In this document: positions 7,348-13,630 of the stretch, piece after piece
Layout of the letters: every line of letters starts with the position of its first letter
How positions within the stretch are numbered: position 1 is the stretch's first letter
Source of the DNA: Lentisphaerota bacterium
GTDB taxonomy: Bacteria; Verrucomicrobiota; Kiritimatiellia; UBA8416; JAFGIZ01
Assembly (NCBI GenBank): GCA_016929365.1
Contig: JAFGIZ010000003.1
Span: forward strand, 1-13,863
Length of the DNA stretch: 13,863 nt
Direction of reading: 5' to 3'
The notes under the pieces: generated by a model
The model's database searches: none
What the model was told of the DNA's origin: nothing
What the model saw: only the letters and a program-made list of their open reading frames with translations
Made by a program: the position numbers and the translations under genes

Positions 7348-8908
7348 AAACGGCTTTTTCTTCTTCGTCGGTTGCCGCGGGCGCGGACGCCGCGGTGTCC
7401 CCGGAGCCTTCGGCGGCTTCCCAGGCCGGCGGCCCGAGGCGCGGCGGACGGGCCTGCAGGCGGTCCGCCGCGAAAACCGGCGCGGGCGCGGGTGACTCGA
7501 AGTTCTCGGGAATGGGCAGATCCAGGCTGTAGAGCAATGTCGGGGCGATCTGTTCCATGGTCAGCGTTTTCTCGAGGGTCTCGCCCTCCCGGAGGCCGGC
7601 CCCGGCGGCCAGGAAGACGCCGAGCGGATGGTGTGTGCCCTTGATCTGGCGCTTGTGTTCCACCAGGCGGTCGCCGGGCGAGGTCCAGACCATGCCGTAG
7701 TCATCCAGCACGAGGGTAAGGTCGGGAGCCAGATCCATCGCGGGCCCGGCGAAGAACTCGTCCCGGACGAGGATATCGCGGACAACGGGGAGGCCGGTTT
7801 CCGGGTCCTTGACGCCGCGGAAGGCGGCGATGAGCTCGTCGCGGAAGGCCTGGTAGCGGTCGGGCGGGATGCCGGGATCGCCGGGGCGGCGGGCCACGCG
7901 GATAAAGACGCCGTTGCTGCTGCGCGTTGCGCAGTAGGCGACGGTTTTTTCCCAGTCCAGGTCGAGCTGGAATTCCTTTTCGCCGGAGGCCAGGGACTTG
8001 TCCCGGTCGCGCCAGGCCAGGTGGCCGAGGTTGCAGAGGAACTGGTTGACGCGGAAAGTCAGGTGCGCCGGCCCGAAACCGTGATCCGACACGATGAAGA
8101 CGCGGCTGTCCGGGCCTGCCCGTTCGACGAGCCCGCGCAGGTAGCCGTCCAGCTCGCGGAAATACTCCAGGGTCAGCCTGCGCGCTTCCTGCCACTCCGC
8201 GCCGGGCTGTTCGGGAAAGAAGGCGGGGTCCAGGTATTCCCAGCAGATATGCTGCAGCTTATCGGTCCCGTCGAAGACGATGGAGAAGAGGTCGGTGGGG
8301 TCGTGCTCCATGATGTGCGTGGCGATATGGAACCACTGGCTTTCGCGTTCGATGTGGTGCCGGATCCACTCGCGCGAATCGGTCTGGTAGTCGCCGACGA
8401 TGGCCTTGCCGATATGATCGAAATCCCAGCACATACTGCGGGGGTGGAACCAGGGGAAGGTCTTGAGCGTTTCGTAGAAGGCGGGCGGGTGCACGTGGCG
8501 GCGGAGGTGTTTCCATTGCACCATGCCGGGCACGACGTAGCCCCGGACGGGGGTCACGGGGGAGGTCATGACGAAATTGAGGGCGGTCGAGGAGAGGCCC
8601 TGGCGGTCGGCGATGGACCAGACGGTTTCGCAGCGCAGATCGTTGGCGCTGTACAGGGTAAAGAAAACGCCCCGCCCCTTGTCTTCGCCGCGCACGAAAT
8701 CGAAGATACCGTGATGGCCGGGGCTGCGGCCGGTGACCATGGTCGAGAAAGAGGGCGGGGTCAGTGGATGGGGGGAGGACAGCAGGTCGGCCCGCACGCC
8801 GCGTTCCGCGAAGGCCTTGAGGAACGGCATCACGCCTTCCTGCATCAGCGGATCGAGCACGCGGAAGTCCGCGCCGTCGAGGGCGATCAGCAGGGTGCGG
8901 GGTTTCAT
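7313..8908 (-). CDS. Alkaline-phosphatase-superfamily phosphohydrolase/phosphodiesterase (COG3379-like)
   Basis: The 531-residue protein has the two-metal site of the type I phosphodiesterase/nucleotide pyrophosphatase branch: D11 in ALDGAD, the likely nucleophile T50 in 'PLTPPSFSTMVTG', D216 and H220 in 'FDGTDKLQH', D275 and H276 in 'VSDHGFGP', and H426 in 'GTHHPLG'. All appear present, so it should be an active metal-dependent hydrolase or phosphotransferase. The N-terminus (MKPRTLLIALDG) has no signal peptide, placing it in the cytoplasm, as for the COG3379 'predicted phosphohydrolase or phosphomutase' group. A Pro/Ala-rich stretch (about 470-513) leads to a short terminal helix ending LRALGYME, an ending I associate with this group. 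It lies 21 bases after the carrier-protein gene and overlaps the propeller gene by 35 bases. The substrate is unknown; a carrier-bound or phospholipid-like phosphodiester is conceivable but unproven. Confidence 0.9.
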   Translation of the reverse strand: MKPRTLLIALDGADFRVLDPLMQEGVMPFLKAFAERGVRADLLSSPHPLTPPSFSTMVTGRSPGHHGIFDFVRGEDKGRGVFFTLYSANDLRCETVWSIADRQGLSSTALNFVMTSPVTPVRGYVVPGMVQWKHLRRHVHPPAFYETLKTFPWFHPRSMCWDFDHIGKAIVGDYQTDSREWIRHHIERESQWFHIATHIMEHDPTDLFSIVFDGTDKLQHICWEYLDPAFFPEQPGAEWQEARRLTLEYFRELDGYLRGLVERAGPDSRVFIVSDHGFGPAHLTFRVNQFLCNLGHLAWRDRDKSLASGEKEFQLDLDWEKTVAYCATRSSNGVFIRVARRPGDPGIPPDRYQAFRDELIAAFRGVKDPETGLPVVRDILVRDEFFAGPAMDLAPDLTLVLDDYGMVWTSPGDRLVEHKRQIKGTHHPLGVFLAAGAGLREGETLEKTLTMEQIAPTLLYSLDLPIPENFESPAPAPVFAADRLQARPPRLGPPAWEAAEGSGDTAASAPAATDEEEKAVYDQLRALGYME

Positions 8909-8929
8909 GGGCGTTCTCGTTGCGGGACC

Positions 8930-9229
8930 TTATGCCGGCGGCGTATTCAATTCTTGATGGAGGAAATCCGCCAGTTCCCGGATCGAGAAGTCGGCGTAGC
9001 GGCCGTCCTTGAGAATCAGCTTATCGAACGGTATATGGCGGCGTTTGAAGCGGGTTTCGATTTCGCCCACCAGTTCGACGACGTCCGTGGACTCGAATTC
9101 CAGGTCGGCGCCGAAGCGGGATTCGGGCGTAATACCGCCTTCGAAATCGATTTCGAAATCGCGGGTCATATCCGTAACCAGCTCCAGCAGGTCGGCCAGT
9201 ACGCGTTCGCGTGTCCATGTTTCTGCCAT
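8930..9229 (-). CDS. Acyl carrier-type protein (phosphopantetheine-binding)
   Basis: The 99-residue acidic protein fits the four-helix carrier fold. It has helix 1 (about 6-24), the loop ITPESRFGADLEF, then the attachment site at S47 in FESTDVVELV, and a final helix at 'SIRELADFLHQEL'. The usual DSL triad reads E46-S47-T48. The serine that takes 4'-phosphopantetheine is kept, and 'DLEFES' followed by 'VVELVGEIE' matches the family. The long loop before the last helix (KDGRYADF) resembles carriers from specialised lipid or polyketide-like pathways more than housekeeping AcpP. The frame is open to 9340, but the ATG at 9229 has AAGGGAG 8 bases upstream and matches the family's length. It is the first gene of the operon, and it implies that an acyl or aminoacyl group is activated by genes outside this window, because no ligase, ketosynthase or phosphopantetheinyl transferase is seen here. 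Confidence 0.9.
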   Translation of the reverse strand: MAETWTRERVLADLLELVTDMTRDFEIDFEGGITPESRFGADLEFESTDVVELVGEIETRFKRRHIPFDKLILKDGRYADFSIRELADFLHQELNTPPA

Positions 9230-9237
9230 GTCGTTTT

Positions 9238-9244
9238 CTCCCTT
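9238..9244 (-). promoter_or_regulatory. Ribosome binding site of the acyl carrier protein gene
   Basis: AAGGGAG on the minus strand, 8 bases before ATG 9229. It decides the start against upstream in-frame ATGs. Confidence 0.7.
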
Positions 9245-9260
9245 GAAAAAGCGGTCGGCC

Positions 9261-9289
9261 ATCATCCCCTTTGCCCTGCTCTTTGTAAA
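9261..9289 (-). promoter_or_regulatory. Candidate sigma-70-like promoter for the carrier-protein operon
   Basis: On the minus strand TTTACA (9289-9284, five of six matches to TTGACA) is followed after exactly 17 bases by GATGAT (9266-9261, four of six to TATAAT). Transcription would start near 9254, about 25 bases before the ATG. It sits in the only sizeable gap (98 bases) between the two minus-strand operons. The match is weak and the host's sigma factors are unknown, so it is a suggestion only. Confidence 0.25.
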
Positions 9290-9296
9290 GGGCAAA
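9270..9296. repeat. Perfect 8-bp inverted repeat in the inter-operon gap
   Basis: TTTGCCCT (9270-9277) and AGGGCAAA (9289-9296) are perfect inverted copies around an 11-base loop. An alternative pairing, CCCTTT (9267-9272) with AAAGGG (9287-9292), overlaps it. No T-run follows the stem on either strand, so it is not a standard intrinsic terminator. It could be a factor-dependent or U-less terminator for the export operon, or an operator, since it overlaps the candidate promoter. Confidence 0.45.
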
Positions 9297-9327
9297 TACG
9301 CGCTCCGTCTCCCCATCCCCAATGTTC

Positions 9328-10884
9328 TCACCAGATGCACTGCACCCCGGCGGTCAGCGCATACTTGAAGGTGGCGCCGAACTCGGTGTCGCGGTCTCCC
9401 GTATTAATGGTGGTTGTGGCGAACAACTGGACGTGATCGGCGAGTTCGTGTTCGGCGAGACCGAGCAAAGAGCCGGACTCGTCGTCCAGGTTGATCATCC
9501 AGCGCAGCGTCACATCGGTTGAGCCCATGATGTCAGGATCGAAGTACTGCAGGAACAGGTAGTTACGCCGGAGGAAGATCTCGCGCGGATCGACCGGGAG
9601 GAACGGCGGCAAGCACTGGCTGATCGGATCATGACGATTGCCGCTCTCGTTGTAGAAGTACTCCAATGCAAGCAGGCCGCCCGTCGGCAGACTGTAAGAC
9701 TCGCCCACGAGCATTTCGATGTCGCCCTCAGCCACACTGCCCTCGGTGTAGAGTACGACCGCCTCGGCGGCATGCCAGCTGCCGAAGAAGCCGAACCGCG
9801 GATCGCTTCCCTCGCGCCGTGAGATGATCAGGCTCGCGTACCGGCCCTCCATGAGCCGGTCGACCTTGAGCGCGTAGGACGGCTCGAATTCCTGGGCCGT
9901 GCCTGTGCGCCAATCGTCCAGGGCCGCGAACTGCTTGCTGTACCCTTCCTGAAGGCGAGCGTACTCGGCATCCCGCTCCTTAGCGGCCTGCGATACGAGC
10001 GAGTCATACCGCGGTCCCGTGCCCCACGGGACCGAGTCGTTGATCCGTCGCACAGCGGCCATATACCCGGCATCGATCAACTCCGCCTGCGCGTCGCGCC
10101 AGTCGTTGAGGCCGGACAGGGCCTGCTGGTAAGGTGCGTCCACGTTTCGGGTCACATTCCGCCTGCCCTCCGCGGTGTTTGCGATGACCGAAAGCGTCCA
10201 ACGGTAGTCCGGTGTCCACACCAGCTGCGCGTAATCGGAGCCCGGCAGTTCCTGTTTCGGGTGGTTGCGCCCGTTGTCCGTGTCGAATGGATTCGACGGC
10301 GACAAGAGGTACGATGGCCCCCACTGGAGGTTCTGGCGTGCGTACGATGCGAACAGGTTTTCGATCACTTCGCAGCGCGCGAGCCACTCGTTGAGGAAGA
10401 CGTCCGCGGACGTCTTGGAATCGCCGGACCGGGCCCCGTTGTCCCATTCCTCGTACTTCAACGCGACGCGCGGTTTGGCGCTCAGGACAAGCCGCTTCAG
10501 CCTAAGCGACACGTCCACCCGTAGATCGGCCTCCCACTGGTACCGGCTCGGCGCCGGCAGCCCGTTTGTGTAGATGCCGAGCACCACCGGCTCTAACGCG
10601 AGGCCGTTTGTGTTAAGCACCGGTTCGACGGGATCGCGAACAATGCCGTAGCCGAGAAGTCGGACGGTTGCTTCGAAAGCGTCGCCGACAATCTGGATGA
10701 AATCCGGGGACGCCTCCTCGGCGGAGATGGGGGCGGGGAGGAGGACAGATGCCGTGAGAATAACGAGCGCAACGCGCCGGATGCAATGCGCTTCGGATTG
10801 CTTCGGGCCGGCGTCCTGGCCGTAACCGACGGCCTTTGCCCTACACGCCCTGTCAGGGCGCCGTATCGCGCGGCCGTCGTTCAT
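9328..10884 (-). CDS. Outer-membrane beta-barrel protein with helical repeat insertion
   Basis: The 518-residue product has a secretion signal (RRVALVILTASVLLPAPISA at about 36-55, cleavage likely after ISA). It ends in ...GVQCIW; a terminal aromatic residue is a hallmark of barrels assembled by the Bam machinery. Alternating strands are visible near 112-145, 212-240, 345-415 and 436-512. The segment 'ARQNLQWGPSYLLSPSNPF' (182-200) resembles a conserved region of DUF1302/alginate-export-like barrels. A charged, probably helical insertion (about 249-345) breaks the barrel and holds a 63-residue internal repeat. The ATG at 10884 overlaps the LolA-like gene's stop as ATGA, but it lacks a Shine-Dalgarno and gives the signal peptide an unusually long n-region of about 37 residues. 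I find no ATG, GTG or TTG nearer to the signal. As the last gene of the exporter operon it is probably the outer-membrane end or the cargo of that route (inference). Confidence 0.82.
   Translation of the reverse strand: MNDGRAIRRPDRACRAKAVGYGQDAGPKQSEAHCIRRVALVILTASVLLPAPISAEEASPDFIQIVGDAFEATVRLLGYGIVRDPVEPVLNTNGLALEPVVLGIYTNGLPAPSRYQWEADLRVDVSLRLKRLVLSAKPRVALKYEEWDNGARSGDSKTSADVFLNEWLARCEVIENLFASYARQNLQWGPSYLLSPSNPFDTDNGRNHPKQELPGSDYAQLVWTPDYRWTLSVIANTAEGRRNVTRNVDAPYQQALSGLNDWRDAQAELIDAGYMAAVRRINDSVPWGTGPRYDSLVSQAAKERDAEYARLQEGYSKQFAALDDWRTGTAQEFEPSYALKVDRLMEGRYASLIISRREGSDPRFGFFGSWHAAEAVVLYTEGSVAEGDIEMLVGESYSLPTGGLLALEYFYNESGNRHDPISQCLPPFLPVDPREIFLRRNYLFLQYFDPDIMGSTDVTLRWMINLDDESGSLLGLAEHELADHVQLFATTTINTGDRDTEFGATFKYALTAGVQCIW
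10818..10834. repeat. Perfect inverted repeat in the leader of the outer-membrane protein gene
   Basis: GGCCGT (10818-10823) and ACGGCC (10829-10834) form a 6-bp stem with a 5-base loop. It lies 50-66 bases after the ATG of the outer-membrane protein gene, in the stretch before the signal peptide's hydrophobic core. Confidence 0.4.
10846..10860. repeat. 15-base palindrome in the leader of the outer-membrane protein gene
   Basis: CGCCCTG-T-CAGGGCG is a perfect 7+1+7 palindrome lying 24-38 bases after the ATG at 10884. With the neighbouring stem at 10818-10834 it makes two tandem foldable elements in a region that codes only for the odd N-terminal extension. An operator, an mRNA-stability stem or a REP-like element are possible. 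Confidence 0.4.
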
Positions 10885-11666
10885 CGCATCAGGAGGTTGA
10901 GATCGAAAACGCTGTGAGGGATTTCCTCAAGGACGGGATTCGAGAAAGACATGGTTGTGCTGTCCGAAGAGCCCATCTCGTCACGAATAATTATCCTGGA
11001 GACGAACGACAGGCTTTCTCCGTCCTCGCCCCGCACTTCGTTGTCATATGTCATGACCGCCGATTTGAACTTCTTGCCGGACACGGTGTAGTAGTCCGCC
11101 TTTACGCCGACCAAGCGCTCCTTCGATACCCAGTAGAGGATGCCGTCATAGGTGACCTTCTTCGATCGCGCCTTCAGGTCGAACAGGTAGCAGGTCTCGC
11201 CGTCCACCGATTCCTCGCGCAGCAGGGTCGCATCGTAGTCCTCCGCGTAGTTGGTCGTCGCGATATCGCCGTACGCCGCGTTCCCCATCAGCTTTTGCCG
11301 CTGGGAGATCGGGGCGGGTTTGCTGAGGTCGGGCTTGTAAAACCACATGTTGCCGTCGAGCATCAGGAGCTTGTTGCCCTTTCGCTTCGGGGGCGCGAGC
11401 ATTTCCACGAGCACGTCGAACCCACGTGCCTTGACGGTGCACGACATCGTGTTGGTCCGGCGGCCTTCGGCCGCCAGCATCTCGATCCGCCACGACACAC
11501 CGCCGAGATTTCCCCGCGCCTTGTCGGCCTCGCGGAGGATGTCGGGCGGGTCCATGGCAGCGGCAACCGCCAGTGCGGAAACCCAGCACAACATGGCGGC
11601 GGACGGCCCGTGCCGATATGGTTTGAGATTTCGGGAACCGCCGATCCTGTCTCCTCTTTCGTGCAT
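10881..11666 (-). CDS. LolA-like outer-membrane lipoprotein-sorting protein
   Basis: The 261-residue product matches the 'outer membrane lipoprotein-sorting protein' family that is usually encoded next to FtsX/MacB-type permeases. A signal-like segment (AAMLCWVSALAVAAA, 23-37) precedes a LolA-type half-barrel. Recognisable parts are 'APPKRKGNKLLMLDGNMWFY' (91-110), 'KPAPISQRQKLMGNAAYGDI' (116-135), 'DYDATLL' and 'DGILYWV' (174-180). By family it should carry a lipid or lipoprotein across the periplasm in a hydrophobic cleft. The frame opens at 11699 inside the permease gene, but the ATG at 11666 has AGGA 7 bases upstream and follows the permease stop by 13 bases, so I prefer it. Its stop overlaps the next start (ATGA). 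The n-region is long (about 22 residues) and Arg-rich. Confidence 0.85.
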   Translation of the reverse strand: MHERGDRIGGSRNLKPYRHGPSAAMLCWVSALAVAAAMDPPDILREADKARGNLGGVSWRIEMLAAEGRRTNTMSCTVKARGFDVLVEMLAPPKRKGNKLLMLDGNMWFYKPDLSKPAPISQRQKLMGNAAYGDIATTNYAEDYDATLLREESVDGETCYLFDLKARSKKVTYDGILYWVSKERLVGVKADYYTVSGKKFKSAVMTYDNEVRGEDGESLSFVSRIIIRDEMGSSDSTTMSFSNPVLEEIPHSVFDLNLLMR

Positions 11667-11673
11667 GCTGTAT

Positions 11674-11677
11674 TCCT
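11674..11677 (-). promoter_or_regulatory. Ribosome binding site deciding the LolA-like start
   Basis: AGGA on the minus strand, 7 bases before ATG 11666. It favours this start over the in-frame ATGs at 11699 and 11687. Confidence 0.5.
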
Positions 11678-11679
11678 GT

Positions 11680-12930
11680 TTACACATGTCCCAAGGCATC
11701 GACGATGTCTATGCGGGCGGCGCGTCGGGCGGGCACGACCGCGGTGCACATCGCAAGCAGTATCAGGCACAGCAGGCTCAATAGCAGGTACTCCGGGACG
11801 AGGTAGACCTGCAGCGGCACGCGCCTGGTGATCGTGGGCGGGATCCATGTCGGACCCGCGAGGTCGAGAGCGAACACGGCGAGCAAGGTCAGCGCGAGAC
11901 CGAGGACGCACCCGACCAGCGCCATGACCGCGCTCTCGGCCGCAAACATGATCAGGACGCCCCTCCGCTTGAGGCCAAGCGAACGCATTGTGCCGATCTC
12001 GCGCGTTCTCTCCACCACGGCCATGCCCACCGTGTTGACGACTGACAGCAGGACAATGATGAAGACGATGACGAAGATGAATATGAAAATAACGTCGAAC
12101 ATGTTCCGGATCTTGAAGTACGAAACGCGCAGTTCCTGCCACGTCTTGATTTCCACGTCGAGACCGGCGGCGGCCAACCGCACGTCGAGTGCCTCGCGGA
12201 CCGCGGCCGTGTCGCGCGTGTGCTCGATCAGGACGGTCATCCGGTCCGCGCCCGTCGTGTCATAGAGCGACCGGGCGAACTCCAGCGGAACGATCAGGAT
12301 CTTGTCCGCCAGCACTTCATCCGGCGAATCGACCAACTGCACGATGTGCGCGTCCAGCGCGTTCATCTGGCCGTCGATCGTCGGAGCGAAGACGATGGCG
12401 TCCGACCCGAGCCCCAGCCCCAGTTTTTCAGCCAGCCCCGGCGCCGCCGAGACATCCTGCTTGGTGTCATCGCGCAGTTCCTGCCCATCGAACGGTCTCA
12501 GCAGTTTCACGAAACCGCCGGCCCGCCTGCGAATGGCGATCTCGTCCGAAGGGACCCGCCCGACCCCGAGGAAGATGACCGAGGACTTCCCGTTGCTGAT
12601 CATGCCGGAAATGCGCAGCTGCGGGGTCGCCAGCACCACGCGCGGATCCTCCATGCAAACCTCGTGAATCCTGGCCAGATCCTCTTCCGATAGAAGAAAC
12701 GACGCAGGATCGAGGGCGCCTTCTTCGAGGAATCCCTTCTTGAAGATCGTCAGGTGGCCGTTCGCGTGGGCATAGATGAAGCCGTCCTCGATACCGCGGT
12801 ACACGTAGGCCGTGAAGCCGCCGAACACGTTCACGGCGGCAAAACCAAGAGCGACCGCGCCAACCGTGAACGCCGAGCGCCGCTTATTCTTCAGGAGATT
12901 CCGGCCGCCGAGCTTTATCCACGTCCACAT
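11680..12930 (-). CDS. FtsX/MacB-type ABC transporter permease (LolC/E-like)
   Basis: The 416-residue inner-membrane protein has the classic topology. Transmembrane helix 1 is at about 20-43, after the basic 'RNLLKNKRRS'. A large periplasmic domain spans about 45-275. Three C-terminal helices lie at about 278-306 (very rich in Ile/Phe/Val), 326-350 and 371-395. The FtsX-core signature 'VVERTREIGTMRSLGLKRRGV' (295-315) couples to the ATPase, and the C-terminus 'PARRAARIDIVDALGHV' is typical of the family. Such permeases do not move substrate through a channel; they transmit ATP-driven motion to periplasmic partners to extract lipoproteins or export lipids or peptides. The gene begins 4 bases after the ATPase stop and is followed after 13 bases by the LolA-like gene. 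The whole coding region looks intact. Confidence 0.93.
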   Translation of the reverse strand: MWTWIKLGGRNLLKNKRRSAFTVGAVALGFAAVNVFGGFTAYVYRGIEDGFIYAHANGHLTIFKKGFLEEGALDPASFLLSEEDLARIHEVCMEDPRVVLATPQLRISGMISNGKSSVIFLGVGRVPSDEIAIRRRAGGFVKLLRPFDGQELRDDTKQDVSAAPGLAEKLGLGLGSDAIVFAPTIDGQMNALDAHIVQLVDSPDEVLADKILIVPLEFARSLYDTTGADRMTVLIEHTRDTAAVREALDVRLAAAGLDVEIKTWQELRVSYFKIRNMFDVIFIFIFVIVFIIVLLSVVNTVGMAVVERTREIGTMRSLGLKRRGVLIMFAAESAVMALVGCVLGLALTLLAVFALDLAGPTWIPPTITRRVPLQVYLVPEYLLLSLLCLILLAMCTAVVPARRAARIDIVDALGHV

Positions 12931-12934
12931 GGCG

Positions 12935-13630
12935 CTACCGTGCTCCCGCCTGCGTTGTGTCCTCGACCACGCGTCCGTCCGCCAGCAGGATGCGCCGGCT
13001 TACGCGGTCCAGCAGTCTCTGGTCGTGCGTGGCGAAGATGAACGTCGTGCCGTGCGACTTGTTCAACTGGCCCATCAGCGATACGATGCGCAGCGCGTTC
13101 CCGGAATCCAGGTTGGCCGTAGGCTCATCCGCAATCACAAGGGCAGGTTTCCCGACCAGCGCGCGCGCAATCGCAACGCGCTGCCGCTGGCCGCCGGAGA
13201 GCTTGTCGGGCCGGTGCGCCATAAAATCGGCTATGCCCAGTTCGGCCAGCAGGTCGATCGCGTGAGCGCGCGCCTCGCGCGCCGCGACCCCACGAAGGTT
13301 CAGCGGCAGCATCACGTTTTCCAGCGCGGTCAGTACCGGCACAAGGTTGAATTGCTGGAACACGAAGCCGACCGACAGGTTCCTGTGCTCCGACAATGCG
13401 TCGTCCGAAAGATCGGCCACGTTTCGACCGTTGACCTCCACGGAGCCCGAGGAGGGCAGGTCGATGCAGCCGACGAGGTTACACAGGGTTGACTTGCCGG
13501 ATCCCGAGGGCCCCCAGAGGGCGACGAACTCGCCCCGGTCGATCTCGATGTCGACATCCTCGACCGCGGTCACGGAGGTCTGCCCCAGCCGGTACCGTCG
13601 CGTGACCTTCTGCAGTTTCACAAGCGGCAT
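12935..13630 (-). CDS. ABC transporter ATP-binding protein (LolD/MacB type)
   Basis: All nucleotide-binding motifs are present (numbering from the upstream ATG at 13633): Walker A GPSGSGKST (41-49), Q-loop in 'VFQQFNLVPVLTALENVMLPL', signature LSGGQRQR (145-152), Walker B ALVIADE (164-170) with D169/E170, and switch H203 in 'FATHD'. The length (231-232 residues) and the 'NLVPVLTALENV' and 'DEPTANLD' wording match the LolD/MacB/FtsE group that powers FtsX-type permeases. Two adjacent ATGs exist, at 13633 and 13630. GGAGG lies 1 base from the first and 4 from the second, so I chose the second. The start region overlaps the stop of the preceding gene (ATGATG). It works with the permease encoded 4 bases downstream. 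Confidence 0.93.
   Translation of the reverse strand: MPLVKLQKVTRRYRLGQTSVTAVEDVDIEIDRGEFVALWGPSGSGKSTLCNLVGCIDLPSSGSVEVNGRNVADLSDDALSEHRNLSVGFVFQQFNLVPVLTALENVMLPLNLRGVAAREARAHAIDLLAELGIADFMAHRPDKLSGGQRQRVAIARALVGKPALVIADEPTANLDSGNALRIVSLMGQLNKSHGTTFIFATHDQRLLDRVSRRILLADGRVVEDTTQAGAR

Noticed and set aside
9230..9327. Search for a RiPP precursor peptide or small RNA gene in the gap
   Set aside because: The short frames here (e.g. the extension of the carrier ORF) have no leader/core character; the gap is explained by a promoter, stem and ribosome binding site.
7628..9436. Plus-strand open frame of about 600 codons across the phosphatase and carrier genes
   Set aside because: It is a shadow of two well-supported minus-strand genes and crosses the inter-operon gap; no recognisable domain.
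9328..10884. Outer-membrane protein considered as a TolC-type channel partner for the HlyD-like adaptor
   Set aside because: It lacks the TolC duplicated helical-barrel pattern over its length and reads as a beta-barrel with a terminal Trp; the helical insertion is too short.
10836..11831. Plus-strand open frame opposite the LolA-like gene
   Set aside because: No domain signature; the minus frame matches the lipoprotein-sorting family and fits the operon.
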